From Azophilus sp965200465 (GTDB lineage: Bacteria; Pseudomonadota; Gammaproteobacteria; Pseudomonadales; Azotimanducaceae), in contig OZ241358.1 of assembly GCA_965200465.1 (NCBI GenBank), positions 1,178,001 through 1,242,000 on the forward strand: 64,000 nucleotides of DNA, in the 5' to 3' direction. Each line of letters begins with the position of its first letter. Position 1 is the first letter of the stretch. The notes under the pieces are model-generated. The model did not search any database. It saw only the letters and a list, made by a program, of their open reading frames with translations, and was not told the DNA's origin. This document shows positions 31,997 through 40,419 of this stretch, one piece after another. Position numbers and translations under genes: made by a program.

Positions 31997-33132
31997 TAAG
32001 GGCCTTCCTCCACAAGGATGAACTGGAAGCGCCGGCCGTCCCCTTCGTGCATTTCGCCAACGCGCCCCCGCTCCGGCAGACCGAAGGGATTGCCGCGCAA
32101 CGGCCAGGCGCGATGGCCCTGCAGGGCGTGGGTGGCGGCCGGCGGCGGCGCTGGGGCGCTGCTTGGGGCGACGGCGCCCCTTGGCAGCGTCGTAACCAAC
32201 TTCAACCCGTCAAGAACACCCTCATGCTGGGCGGCGGCGCGGCTTAAGACGTCCTCCGGCAGGGCCTCGGGGCGCAGGCCGAGATCACTGAGCGCCGCCA
32301 TCAGCCCCGGCAGGGCGGCGCTGCGGGGCGCCACCAGCAATTGCGCGTCGGCGGGCACCTTCTCGGCCGCCGGCGCCAAGCGTTGGGCCAGCTTGTCCTG
32401 CAGCGCGGCGCGGCTTAGTTGGGTGCGCCGCACGGCGCCGCGGTGCGTAACCTCCAAGGCCAGGTCGGCTTGGCCGCCGCTGCGGGACCAAGCGTGCAAT
32501 TGGTCGTAGAGCTGCTGTTCGGTGTCCGCGGCGTGCAGTGGGTCGAAGCGCAGCTCCTGCACGAAGCGGTCCGCCGCCAGGTTGGCCCAACCGTCCAGGC
32601 AGGAGTTGAGGCCGGCGCTGGCCAGGGGCTCCACTGCGCCGCGGCCCAGCTCTTCGCCGCAGCGAAGTTCGGTGAGGCAGCAGCGGGTGGCGTGCAGGTC
32701 CAGCAGCCAGGTGGGCGGTTGCAGCCGCGCCGCGCTCGCCATCAACAAGGCGGTGTCCACAAAGGCGCGCAGCTCGAAGCCGGCCTCGTTGGCAATGCCG
32801 AGCAGGACGCCGAGTTGCTCCTTGGCCAGAAATCCCGGCACGGCGGCTATGGCCGGCTGTTCCGCCAAGCCCTGCAACTCCAGCAGGTGCCGATAGACCA
32901 GATCCGCATGATTGGCCACCTGCCGCCCCGGGTGCGGCAGCGGGTCCGCGTTCAGCCGCGCCAGATATTGCTGGTTCGCCTTCTGCGGATGGCGGCGGGC
33001 GTTCTTGAGGGCGGCGTCCCCGAAGGTCAGGGCGTCGCCGTCCAGATAGGCGATGGCCGGCTGTTGATGCAGGATGCGGCCGTCATGGTGCAGGCTGAGA
33101 GCCGCGTCGTTGAGCTCCAGCACCAGGGGCAT
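31996..33132 (-). CDS. Actin/Hsp70-fold protein with degenerate nucleotide motifs
   Basis: A 378-residue protein resembling the ATPase fold of Hsp70. LELNDAALSLHHDGRILHQQ at the N-terminus takes the place of the phosphate 1 motif, PTWLLDLHATRCCLTELRCG (about residues 140-159) is the phosphate 2 region, and LLVAPRSAALPGLMAALSDL is the adenosine region. The canonical G-I-D-L-G-T and D-L-G-G-G-T glycines are absent, so ATP hydrolysis is doubtful. A Pro/Ala linker and a 40-residue tail follow. The gene sits between the ExbB-like channel and the VWA genes and overlaps the first VWA start. It may be a cytoplasmic regulator of the complex. Confidence 0.7.
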   Translation of the reverse strand: MPLVLELNDAALSLHHDGRILHQQPAIAYLDGDALTFGDAALKNARRHPQKANQQYLARLNADPLPHPGRQVANHADLVYRHLLELQGLAEQPAIAAVPGFLAKEQLGVLLGIANEAGFELRAFVDTALLMASAARLQPPTWLLDLHATRCCLTELRCGEELGRGAVEPLASAGLNSCLDGWANLAADRFVQELRFDPLHAADTEQQLYDQLHAWSRSGGQADLALEVTHRGAVRRTQLSRAALQDKLAQRLAPAAEKVPADAQLLVAPRSAALPGLMAALSDLGLRPEALPEDVLSRAAAQHEGVLDGLKLVTTLPRGAVAPSSAPAPPPAATHALQGHRAWPLRGNPFGLPERGRVGEMHEGDGRRFQFILVEEGP

Positions 33133-33232
33133 GGCTACGGCCGGCTGCTGCGGCTGTTGCCGGAGGCCAGCGGCCGCGGAGCGCCGCCGCGGTGCGGGCC
33201 GGGCGCCGCGCTGTCCGCTTTGGACGGCGGCC

Positions 33233-34036
33233 TCACTGGCCCCGCACCTGAAGATGGCTCATTAGGCGCTGGTCGCAGTAGGTCTGCACGTCCAGCACCA
33301 GGCGCTCCTGAACGAGCTGCAGTTGGTGCATCAGGAACATGATGACGATGCTGATGACCAAGGCGATGAAGGTGGAGTTGAAGGCCACGCCTAGGTTGGC
33401 CGTCACCCCGGCGATGTCCCCCTCCACGGCCTTGTAGGCCTGTCCAAGGGCCTGGCTGATGCCGCGCACCGTGCCGATGAAGCCTATGCTGGGAATCGCC
33501 CAGGCGATGTAGCGGACCATGGCCAGTTCGCTGTCCAGCCGGTCCGATTCGCTGTCGCAGACCGCCTTGACGGCCACCGAGACGTCCTGCACGTTGCGGG
33601 TGGCGGCGAAGCGCTGCAGGGCGGACAGCAGCGCCCTTGGCAGCAGCCGCTCCCGCACCGGCGCCGGCAGCGCCTGAATGGGGCGGGCGTATTCCCGGGC
33701 GTCCTCCGGCAGGATGCTCATGCCGTCCGCCACCCGGATGACGTCCTCCGCCAAGAGGCGGCGTTCGCGCAGGGCGCTGCGGCCCTTGTAGCCCATGATC
33801 GCCATTGCCCAAAGCATCAGCACGAAGCAGGACTCCTGCTCGAAGTCCTTGAGCATGACGTAGAGGGACTGCTGCTCGTCAACGCGCTCGCCGGCCGCCG
33901 CCTGCTCGGCCCGCAGTTCAAGGACGGCTTGGGCGTTGGGGCGCACGACGGTGATGTAGAGCAGATGCACGACGATCAGCGCCAGCACCAAGGCGGCTAT
34001 CTGGTAGATCAGCTCCGTGGGCAGTGGCCGCTTCAT
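33233..34036 (-). CDS. MotA/TolQ/ExbB-family proton channel protein
   Basis: A 267-residue inner-membrane protein with helices at about 9-30 (IYQIAALVLALIVVHLLYIT), 68-84 (SCFVLMLWAMAIMGYKG), 170-192 (YIAWAIPSIGFIGTVRGISQ) and 205-236 (VTANLGVAFNSTFIALVISI). The last two form the MotA/TolQ/ExbB module, with the small-residue helix facing the proton path. Its start overlaps the preceding stop as ATGA. In place of an ExbD gene, the operon has two VWA proteins with ExbD-like helices, which could be the partners. This is distinct from the TonB operon's exbB at 15055. Confidence 0.9.
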   Translation of the reverse strand: MKRPLPTELIYQIAALVLALIVVHLLYITVVRPNAQAVLELRAEQAAAGERVDEQQSLYVMLKDFEQESCFVLMLWAMAIMGYKGRSALRERRLLAEDVIRVADGMSILPEDAREYARPIQALPAPVRERLLPRALLSALQRFAATRNVQDVSVAVKAVCDSESDRLDSELAMVRYIAWAIPSIGFIGTVRGISQALGQAYKAVEGDIAGVTANLGVAFNSTFIALVISIVIMFLMHQLQLVQERLVLDVQTYCDQRLMSHLQVRGQ

Positions 34037-34428
34037 ATATCCACCGGGAAGGGCGCGGCGAAGTCCTCGGAAATTTCCTCGGAGGGCAGGAACACTTCTT
34101 GACGCGGCCCTTCATTCCTTGCGGCTTCGGCATCGCCGGCCGGGTCGGCGCGGCCCTCCGCGGCGGGCGCCGGCGGCGCCTCGTTCGGAGGCTTCGCCGC
34201 CGGCCGCTCCGCCGCTTGCGTGGCGCCGGCGAGGCCGCAAAGCAGCAGGACGGCCGCGCCGCGCCGGATGCAGCCTAGGTGGAGCCAAGCGCAAGGCGAC
34301 CGGTCGAACCGCTCTGCATGGCCCGTCCGCCCTGGCGCCGCCGCTGCCTTGGAGACATTGCGCAATTGCGGCCGCCGCCGGCGAGCGGGAGGGCTTCCTG
34401 TTGATGCGCAGCGCATGTTCGTTTCCAC
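34033..34428 (-). CDS. Small exported acidic-tailed protein of the ten-gene operon
   Basis: The frame gives up to 131 residues (GTG at 34428 or ATG at 34416), but the N-terminal 48 residues are poorly protein-like. A hydrophobic segment RRGAAVLLLCGLAGATQAAE looks like a signal peptide, followed by a Pro/Ala-rich linker and a distinct C-terminus EVFLPSEEISEDFAAPFPVD that ends in Ile. The stop overlaps the ATG of the ExbB-like gene as ATGA, so the two are coupled. The tail's alternating acidic and hydrophobic pattern suggests a docking peptide, perhaps to a channel or VWA protein. No family was recognised. Confidence 0.6.
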   Translation of the reverse strand: METNMRCASTGSPPARRRRPQLRNVSKAAAAPGRTGHAERFDRSPCAWLHLGCIRRGAAVLLLCGLAGATQAAERPAAKPPNEAPPAPAAEGRADPAGDAEAARNEGPRQEVFLPSEEISEDFAAPFPVDI

Positions 34429-34468
34429 TTAGCCTTAAGCCTTGGCCAGCCGCCCGGCGCCGGCATTC

Positions 34469-36514
34469 CTAGGGCGCGGCCTCCGCAAAGCGGGCGATTC
34501 TAAAGCCTAGATCCGGCCGGCCGTCAATGCCGTAGTCGCGGAATGACAGCCTGAGATCGGTGACGGTGCCGTGCATCCAGCTGGAGCCGCGGATGACATG
34601 ATACTCCCCCGCGGCCGGCCCTAGAGGGCCGACGCCTTCGGGGACCGGATGCTGGTAGTAGTCGTTGGTCCACTCCGCCGCGTTGCCGCCTAGGTCGAAG
34701 AGGCCCTTGGCGTTGGCGGCGAACGCGCCCACCGGCGCCGCTACGGCGTAGTTGTCGTTGTAGCCGAAGACGACCCGTCCGACCAGATGGCCGGCGGAGC
34801 GGTCCGCGTAGTTGCCGTGGCGGTCGGGTGGCGGCAGGGCCTCCCCCCAGGGAAAGCGAAGCAGCGTCGCCGCGCCCTCCTGGGTGCGGGCCGCCCAGGC
34901 CCACTCCGCCTCCGTCGGCAGCCGGTAGCCAGTGGCTTGCGGGTTGAAGCCGGTCGCCTTGCCGAACTCCTCGATGTAGAACGGCGGCAGGTTTTCCCGG
35001 CGGGACAGCCAGTTGCAGTAGAGTGCGGCGTCGTGCCAGCTTAAGCTCGCCGCCGGCTGATCGTCCTTGTTCAGGGGCTGGTCCTCGTAGGAGCCGGAGT
35101 CATGGCCGCTGGCGAAGGCCCTGAACTCCGCGTTGGTGACCTCCTTGACGGCTAGGTAGAACAGCCGCTTGAGCGCCACGTCGCGCAGGGTTTCATTGGC
35201 CCGCCGGCCCGCCTCCCTTCTGGAGGCGCCTAAGGTGATGGGGCTGGGCTGCAGCAACCTCAGCACCTGTCCCTGAGCCGTGGTGATTTCCGGGGGCAGC
35301 GCCGCCAGCCGCGCCTCCTCCAAGGTCAGCAGGTTGGCGCGCACCTCCAGGGTAAGCCCCGGCCGCGGGGTGACCTTGGCGCTGTGGTCGGCGTAGCCCG
35401 GTGCGCTGATTCTTAAAGTGTGGCGGCGAGCCGGCAACTCCAGGGTTTGGTTGGCCGGCCCGGCCGGGCGTCCGTTAACGTGCAGCAGGGCGTTGGCCGG
35501 GGAGGCCTGCACCGCCACCGCCCCGACCAGTTGCTCAAGCTCCAGGGACAGCGTTCGCGCTTCGCCGGCCGCCAGCCGCAGGTTCGCCTCCCGCGCCGCG
35601 AAACCGGCTTTGAAGACCCGCACGCGATAGGCGCGGCCGGAGCGAAGCTCCACCCGCAGCGGGGATTCGCCCTGATACTTGCCGTCGATGGTTACGCCGG
35701 CGCCGACCGGCCGGGTGCTTAGGCGCAGCGAGGCGTCGGCCTGCCGCAGCTTGATGGGGGAGGGGGCGCGCCGCTCCTGCGCGACGACCAGAATGCGCTG
35801 GCGATGGGCTTGGTGGCCGTCGAGCAGCAGCGCCACCTCATGCTCCCCGGCCAGGATCTCCGTAGTCGCCGGGGTGCGCCGGCCGGTGTCCCGCCCATCG
35901 ACCAGGATGCGGGCGCCGGGCGGCTCGGTGACGTAATGCACTTCGCCCCAGTTGGGCGTCAACTCCGCATCCACCCGTTGCGGCCGCCGCTTGCCAACCA
36001 CCGTCACCGGCAGCTCCCTTGCTTGATGGCGTGGATGGGTGAAGCGCAACAGCCGCTTCCCGGCCGGCACGGGAACGTCCGTCAACGGCGTTGCGCCGAC
36101 GGCCTTGCCGTCAATGCTCACCGAGGCACCGGCGGGAGCGGAGTGGACGCTCAGCAGGCCGGGCAGGGGGGTGAACTCAAAGGCGAAGGCTTGGTTTCGT
36201 TCGGGGCCGACCCGCAGTTCCTTGTCCAAGGGATGATGGCCGGCGAGTTCCGCCCGCACCCGGTAGCTTTGGCGCAGCAGCAGATGAACGCCGCCGAAGG
36301 CGAGAGCCGGGCCGCCGGCAAGCTCCACCCGGTCGGCCGGCGGCGAAAACGCCAACTCCACCGAGCGGGCGGTGAACAGGAACACCAGCAAGGCGGCGGC
36401 GCCCAGCGCCACGGCCGCCAAGGCGATCGGCACCGGCGCGACCTTGGAGCGCCTTGCTCCCGCCGCTGCCGAAGGCTGATAGCGAATGGGCTGGATCGCC
36501 GGGCCGTCGGTCAT
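34469..36514 (-). CDS. Membrane protein with PEGA repeats and an FGE-sulfatase (SUMF1) fold domain
   Basis: The ATG at 36514 overlaps the previous stop as ATGA and gives 681 residues; the same frame is open further upstream. Order: a short cytoplasmic N-terminus, one helix (IALAAVALGAAALLVFLFTA), several PEGA-type beta modules (GLLSVHSAPAGASVSIDGKA, EPPGARILVDGRDTG, TRPVGAGVTIDGKYQGESPL, ASPANALLHVNGRPAG) and a C-terminal FGE-fold domain (about 440-678). The last has EVTNAEFRAF, GYRLPTEAEWAWAAR, FDLGGNAAEWTNDYY and VIRGSSWMHG. The R-C-A-x-R cysteine of active formylglycine-generating enzymes is missing (it reads LRLSFRD), so the domain is probably for binding, not catalysis. Confidence 0.88.
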   Translation of the reverse strand: MTDGPAIQPIRYQPSAAAGARRSKVAPVPIALAAVALGAAALLVFLFTARSVELAFSPPADRVELAGGPALAFGGVHLLLRQSYRVRAELAGHHPLDKELRVGPERNQAFAFEFTPLPGLLSVHSAPAGASVSIDGKAVGATPLTDVPVPAGKRLLRFTHPRHQARELPVTVVGKRRPQRVDAELTPNWGEVHYVTEPPGARILVDGRDTGRRTPATTEILAGEHEVALLLDGHQAHRQRILVVAQERRAPSPIKLRQADASLRLSTRPVGAGVTIDGKYQGESPLRVELRSGRAYRVRVFKAGFAAREANLRLAAGEARTLSLELEQLVGAVAVQASPANALLHVNGRPAGPANQTLELPARRHTLRISAPGYADHSAKVTPRPGLTLEVRANLLTLEEARLAALPPEITTAQGQVLRLLQPSPITLGASRREAGRRANETLRDVALKRLFYLAVKEVTNAEFRAFASGHDSGSYEDQPLNKDDQPAASLSWHDAALYCNWLSRRENLPPFYIEEFGKATGFNPQATGYRLPTEAEWAWAARTQEGAATLLRFPWGEALPPPDRHGNYADRSAGHLVGRVVFGYNDNYAVAAPVGAFAANAKGLFDLGGNAAEWTNDYYQHPVPEGVGPLGPAAGEYHVIRGSSWMHGTVTDLRLSFRDYGIDGRPDLGFRIARFAEAAP

Positions 36515-38076
36515 TGCTGCAGCGCTTCCCGGCAACTGATGTCTATGGGCGCCATGTCCTCGGCCACGGTGATCTGGGCGCGGAAGTCCCGGCAGCCGTC
36601 GCGGCTGGCGACGATGGTGTAGGCGCCGGGCCGCAGGCGCAGGCGTTTTTCGGAGAAGCGGCCCAAGGGACCTATGTTGGAGAGCAGCACCTCGCTGGCG
36701 TTGTCCGAGCGCAGCAGCACCGGCACCGGGCTGCCGTAGCGCCGCAGCAGGGCGTCCGCTGCGGCGACGGCGGCGGCCAGCACGGGGCCTTGGGGGGCAA
36801 GCCGCTTGGCTTCGTCCAGCGCCTGCAAGGCGTCTCGGTAGCGCGCCTCGGCGGACAGCAGGTCCGCGTTGGCCATGAGTTCGTTCAGGGCCTCCAGAGT
36901 TCGCCGCTGGGTTGCCGCCCGCCGCAGTCCGGCCTTGGCGAACTGGACATTGGCGTCCAAGGCCAAAATGCCCTGGTAGGCGTCCGCCGCCTGCCGCCAT
37001 TGCTCAGCGGCGGCGAAGGCCGCGGCTTGCTGCTTGAGGCGGCTGATTTCCGCCAGCACCGACTGTTCCGCGAGCTGCTGCAGGCCGCCGAGGGCGGACG
37101 AGTTGTTGGCGTCCATGGCCAGCGCCTGCTCGAAGGCGCTTCTGGCCGCGGCGAACTCCTGCCGCTCCAAGGCCGCGAAGCCTGTGGAAAGATGGCTGCG
37201 CAGCCTTTGCGCCGCCTCGTTCCGGCGGGCTTGGGCAAGGGCGTCGGCGAGGCCGGACGTTGCGGCGTCCAAGGCGCGGATGCCCTCGTAGGCGCGGACG
37301 GCGTCGGCCCAGCGCCCGGCCAGTTCGTGGTTGCGGGCTTGGCGAAATCGGTCGAGCAAGTCCGGCAGCCGGGCGGCTCGGGCCGCGGCTTGCGCCAACC
37401 TTGGGCTGTCGGGCTTGATTTGCTTGGCTTGGTCGAGCTGGGAGCGGGCCTCTTCGGAATTGCGGGCGTCAATGGCGGCGAGCGCCGCCGCCAAGGCGCC
37501 GTTGAACTGGGAGTGGCCGGCTGCGAGCAACGCGGCCAAGGCGTCCGCCGCTTGCCGGTAGCCGCCGATGGCCTGCTCAAAGCGTTCGGCGACGAAGGCT
37601 TCATCCCCGGCTTGGGCTAGGTCGCGGGCTTGGTCATAGCCTTCCTGTCCCCATGCGCCGACGTTCAGTTCGTCGCGCAGGCGCAGCTCCAGCTCCACGA
37701 AGCGGGCCAGCGCGGCGCTGGCGTCGGTGCGCGCCTGCTCCCGGCGCAAAGCGGCGAAGGGGGGCGGCTGTTCGGCGGCCGGGCGGCTGGGGCGCGGCGT
37801 CGTGGCGGCGCCCTCCTGCGTTGGCGGGGGAGGCTTGACAACAGGTGCCCACTGGGGCGCCAGAGTGAACAGCGTCGCCACCATGGCGGCGGCCGCCAAG
37901 CCGACGGCGGCGTAGAGCGGCCAGCGGCGGCCGTCGGCGCCCGATTTGGCCGTCGTCCGGTTGGCGTGGGTAAGTGGAACCGGCTGCGGTTCGATCAGCG
38001 GCGAATCGCCGACGGGCCTCCGCTCCGTCCCGACTAGGGACGGAGCCCCGGGTTTGGGTCCTGGCTCATTCTTCAC
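36511..38076 (-). CDS. Membrane-anchored TPR-like/PEGA-like protein
   Basis: A 521-residue protein with a GTG start at 38076. It has a cytoplasmic segment of about 50 residues, one helix (LYAAVGLAAAAMVATLFTLA), a Pro-rich linker and about 350 residues of helical pairs that look like tetratricopeptide repeats, for example AFVAERFEQAIGGYRQAADA and FAAARSAFEQALAMDANNSS. The last 70 residues form a beta module (LRLRPGAYTIVASRDGCRDF) like a PEGA domain. It precedes the FGE-fold gene with an ATGA overlap and shares its topology. A periplasmic scaffold role is likely by inference. Confidence 0.8.
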   Translation of the reverse strand: MKNEPGPKPGAPSLVGTERRPVGDSPLIEPQPVPLTHANRTTAKSGADGRRWPLYAAVGLAAAAMVATLFTLAPQWAPVVKPPPPTQEGAATTPRPSRPAAEQPPPFAALRREQARTDASAALARFVELELRLRDELNVGAWGQEGYDQARDLAQAGDEAFVAERFEQAIGGYRQAADALAALLAAGHSQFNGALAAALAAIDARNSEEARSQLDQAKQIKPDSPRLAQAAARAARLPDLLDRFRQARNHELAGRWADAVRAYEGIRALDAATSGLADALAQARRNEAAQRLRSHLSTGFAALERQEFAAARSAFEQALAMDANNSSALGGLQQLAEQSVLAEISRLKQQAAAFAAAEQWRQAADAYQGILALDANVQFAKAGLRRAATQRRTLEALNELMANADLLSAEARYRDALQALDEAKRLAPQGPVLAAAVAAADALLRRYGSPVPVLLRSDNASEVLLSNIGPLGRFSEKRLRLRPGAYTIVASRDGCRDFRAQITVAEDMAPIDISCREALQQ

Positions 38077-38100
38077 CCTGGAGGCCGCGGTCTGGATGGC

Positions 38101-39303
38101 TTACGCGGGGTCGTCCGTCTCGGCCGGCGCCGGGGCGGGCAGCCCTAGGTCTGCAAAGTAGAGTTCGCGCAGGATGCGGCGCAGTTCCTGGTATTGCTGA
38201 TCGACCGTGCCCTGCAGGCGCACGGTCTGGTTCTCCAACTCCAGGGTGTGGGGCATGATTTCGGCCTCCGCCGCCATGCCGATCTCCTGCAGGGCCTCCG
38301 CCTGCATGGCGGCCTCGTTCCTTTTCGCCACCGCGCCCTTGATCAAGGCGGCGCCGGCGCCGATGGCGACTAAGCCGGTGGCGTCAATGTAGGGATTGCT
38401 GCTGTCGTAGATGGCGCCGATGCCGGCGCCGATGGCGGCGGCGCCGGTCAGGGCGCGGGTGCGCGCCTGGGCCTTGAGTTCGCGCAGGGCGGCGGCCTCC
38501 GAGTAGGTGGCGTTGCGCCATTCCTGATAGGGGCGGTGCATTTGCCGATGGTAGTTGGCGTAGTGTTCGTCCAGGGTGTCGATGAAGACGTACTCGCGCT
38601 CCCGCACTTGGCGCACCCGCGCCAGCATGGGGTCGTCCTCCGCCGGCAGCCGCAGCAGCTTGAAGCCGCCCTCGGGCAGCGCCTGCACATGGCTGGCGAA
38701 GGCGTCCGGCGCGAAGTCCCGGGCGAACTTCATCTCCGCGGTGGCGCGGATGGCGCGGATGGTTGCGTCGTCCAACGTCTCCCGGTAGGCCAGCATGTCG
38801 TCCGCCAACTGCCGGTAGTTGGCTTGGAAGGGGTCGATGCCCGGCGGCATGGTCGGCGAATAGGCGTATTTGCTGGCCAGCGCCCGGTAGGTCCTGCTGA
38901 ACCAAACCTGGCCGCGGGCGTCCGCCACCGTGAATTCCTGGGTGAGGCGTTCGCCGTCCGACTCCAGAATCTTGCCGGTGACGGTGACGTCCACGGCGTG
39001 GGTGGGCCGGGGAACCACCCGCACGGCGCCCCAGTTGCCGGTGCTTTGCAGCACGTTCTTGGCGAAGTAGGGCATGAACTGCGCTTCGGCGCGACGAATG
39101 TCCGGGTTGATGAGTTGGGCGACCTGCTCGTCAAAGCTCTCCGGAATGTTGGGGTCCAGCACGGCGACGCCGATGTCGAGCAGGTGCGTCTCGTCCTGAA
39201 CGCCTTGGAACTGCTTCGGCGGCGTTAGGTCCACCGTGCGCACGGATTCGGAGACGCAGGCGGTGAGCGCCGCCATGCAAAGGGCAATGGGGATGAGGCG
39301 CAT
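38101..39303 (-). CDS. Putative lipoprotein with C-terminal glycine-zipper-like segment
   Basis: A 400-residue lipoprotein with signal MRLIPIALCMAALTAC (lipobox L-T-A-C, Cys16). A beta-rich N-terminal domain (about 30-180; GVAVLDPNIPESFDEQV, VDVTVTGKILESDGERL) resembles periplasmic assembly lipoproteins. The centre is helical and acidic. Residues about 285-325 (ALTGAAAIGAGIGAIYDSSN, then GAGAALIKGAVAKR) form a glycine-rich hydrophobic stretch that could insert in a membrane. It follows the proline/serine/glycine-repeat lipoprotein gene after two bases and belongs to the same operon. No named family was recognised. Confidence 0.78.
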   Translation of the reverse strand: MRLIPIALCMAALTACVSESVRTVDLTPPKQFQGVQDETHLLDIGVAVLDPNIPESFDEQVAQLINPDIRRAEAQFMPYFAKNVLQSTGNWGAVRVVPRPTHAVDVTVTGKILESDGERLTQEFTVADARGQVWFSRTYRALASKYAYSPTMPPGIDPFQANYRQLADDMLAYRETLDDATIRAIRATAEMKFARDFAPDAFASHVQALPEGGFKLLRLPAEDDPMLARVRQVREREYVFIDTLDEHYANYHRQMHRPYQEWRNATYSEAAALRELKAQARTRALTGAAAIGAGIGAIYDSSNPYIDATGLVAIGAGAALIKGAVAKRNEAAMQAEALQEIGMAAEAEIMPHTLELENQTVRLQGTVDQQYQELRRILRELYFADLGLPAPAPAETDDPA

Positions 39304-39305
39304 GG

Positions 39306-40256
39306 TCAGCGGCCCTTGTATCTCTCGTATTCCGCCCAGAGTTTCTCGCGCAGCACTGGGTCCTGCTCCGCCATGGCCGCTTCGCGCAGTTGCCGGGCGA
39401 TGATGTCGTCGTCCTTGGCGTCCGGGACGCCGCCCGCCGTCCGTCCGCCGCCGCTGCCCGGCATGGCCGGGGCGGGGCGCGGCGCTCTGGTGGTGCGTGC
39501 GCCGGGAGATGCGGCCTTGCCACCGCCTCCGGCCGGCTTGGCGGGGGCTGGTTGCGGAACCCCGCCGCCGGTTCCGGCGGTGCCGCGGTTGGAGCGTTCG
39601 GTGATGACGGAGCGTTCCGCCAGAATCTCTCCGTCGAACGCCTCAAGAGCTTGCTCCAGGGCGCCTTGCCCGCTTGCCGGAGCGCCGCCCTTGGCGCCTG
39701 AACCCGGCAGGCTGCTGGGGTTGCCGCCGCTGGGCGCTTGGCTGCCGGAAGCGGAACCGCCGGGCACGGAACCGCTGGGTGCGGAGCTGCCGGGGACCGA
39801 ACCGCCGGGCGCCGTTCCACTGGGCATGGCGCCGCCGGCTGGGGAATGGCCGGGTGCGCCGCCGCCGGGCGTTGAACCATCGGAGGATGGAGCGCCTGTT
39901 GAGCCTGGCGCGTTTGGCGGCGGCGGTATGCGCGCCTGCCCAGCGCCGCCGGGCATGGAGTTGGACGAACCGCCGGAAGTTCCGCCGGGGCTTGGCGCTC
40001 CTGCAGGCTCGGCGCCGCCCGGCAAACCGCCTGGGCTGGGCAGACCGCCTCCGGGAAGGCCGCCACTGGGCAGTCCTCCGCTGGGCAGTCCTCCGCTGGG
40101 CATGCCGCCGCCACTTGGCCCGCCGCTGGAGGAACCGCCGCTGGGGCCGGAGGACGAAGGCGATTGCGGCTGCTGCGGATAGAGCGGCGATATGGGCGCA
40201 CAGGCCCACAGCAGAGCGAGCAGGGCGAAAAAAGCAATCTTGCAAGCGGCGCTCAT
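39306..40256 (-). CDS. Lipoprotein with long Pro/Ser/Gly repeat region
   Basis: From ATG 40256 the product has 316 residues. MSAACKIAFFALLALLWAC is a lipoprotein signal (lipobox L-W-A-C). About 170 residues of low-complexity sequence follow, built of P-S-G-G-L, G-S-x-P and similar units and encoded by short DNA repeats (15-bp CTGGGCAGTCCTCCG units at 40066-40095, with variants around them). The last 120 residues are less repetitive and acidic/basic mixed, ending DPVLREKLWAEYERYKGR. The repeat region is likely an extended spacer across the periplasm or peptidoglycan. It lies between the TPR/TonB-C gene and another lipoprotein gene. Confidence 0.75.
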   Translation of the reverse strand: MSAACKIAFFALLALLWACAPISPLYPQQPQSPSSSGPSGGSSSGGPSGGGMPSGGLPSGGLPSGGLPGGGLPSPGGLPGGAEPAGAPSPGGTSGGSSNSMPGGAGQARIPPPPNAPGSTGAPSSDGSTPGGGAPGHSPAGGAMPSGTAPGGSVPGSSAPSGSVPGGSASGSQAPSGGNPSSLPGSGAKGGAPASGQGALEQALEAFDGEILAERSVITERSNRGTAGTGGGVPQPAPAKPAGGGGKAASPGARTTRAPRPAPAMPGSGGGRTAGGVPDAKDDDIIARQLREAAMAEQDPVLREKLWAEYERYKGR

Positions 40257-40419
40257 GGCTGGCTTGGCATCCAACGGGGTGGAGCAGCCCTGGCCGCGGC
40301 GGCCTTGGCGTGATCGCAATCCGTCATGGGTTTCCCGAATCCAAGCCGTACGGCCAGTTTGGCCGCCCCGCTTGGCCGAAGGGGGGCGAGGCAGATGCGC
40401 CGCACGACCGGCAGGCGGC

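Noticed and set aside
29899..34036. Zorya-type defence locus
   Set aside because: The ExbB-like channel with a helix-anchored partner resembles ZorA/ZorB, but there is no OmpA/MotB peptidoglycan domain, no ZorC/ZorD helicase or ZorE nuclease nearby.
39316..40182. Long plus-strand frame rich in Pro-Pro-Leu-Gly repeats
   Set aside because: It is the antisense of the Pro/Ser/Gly-repeat lipoprotein gene. The minus-strand frame has a clear lipoprotein signal and operon context; this one has neither a signal nor a ribosome site.
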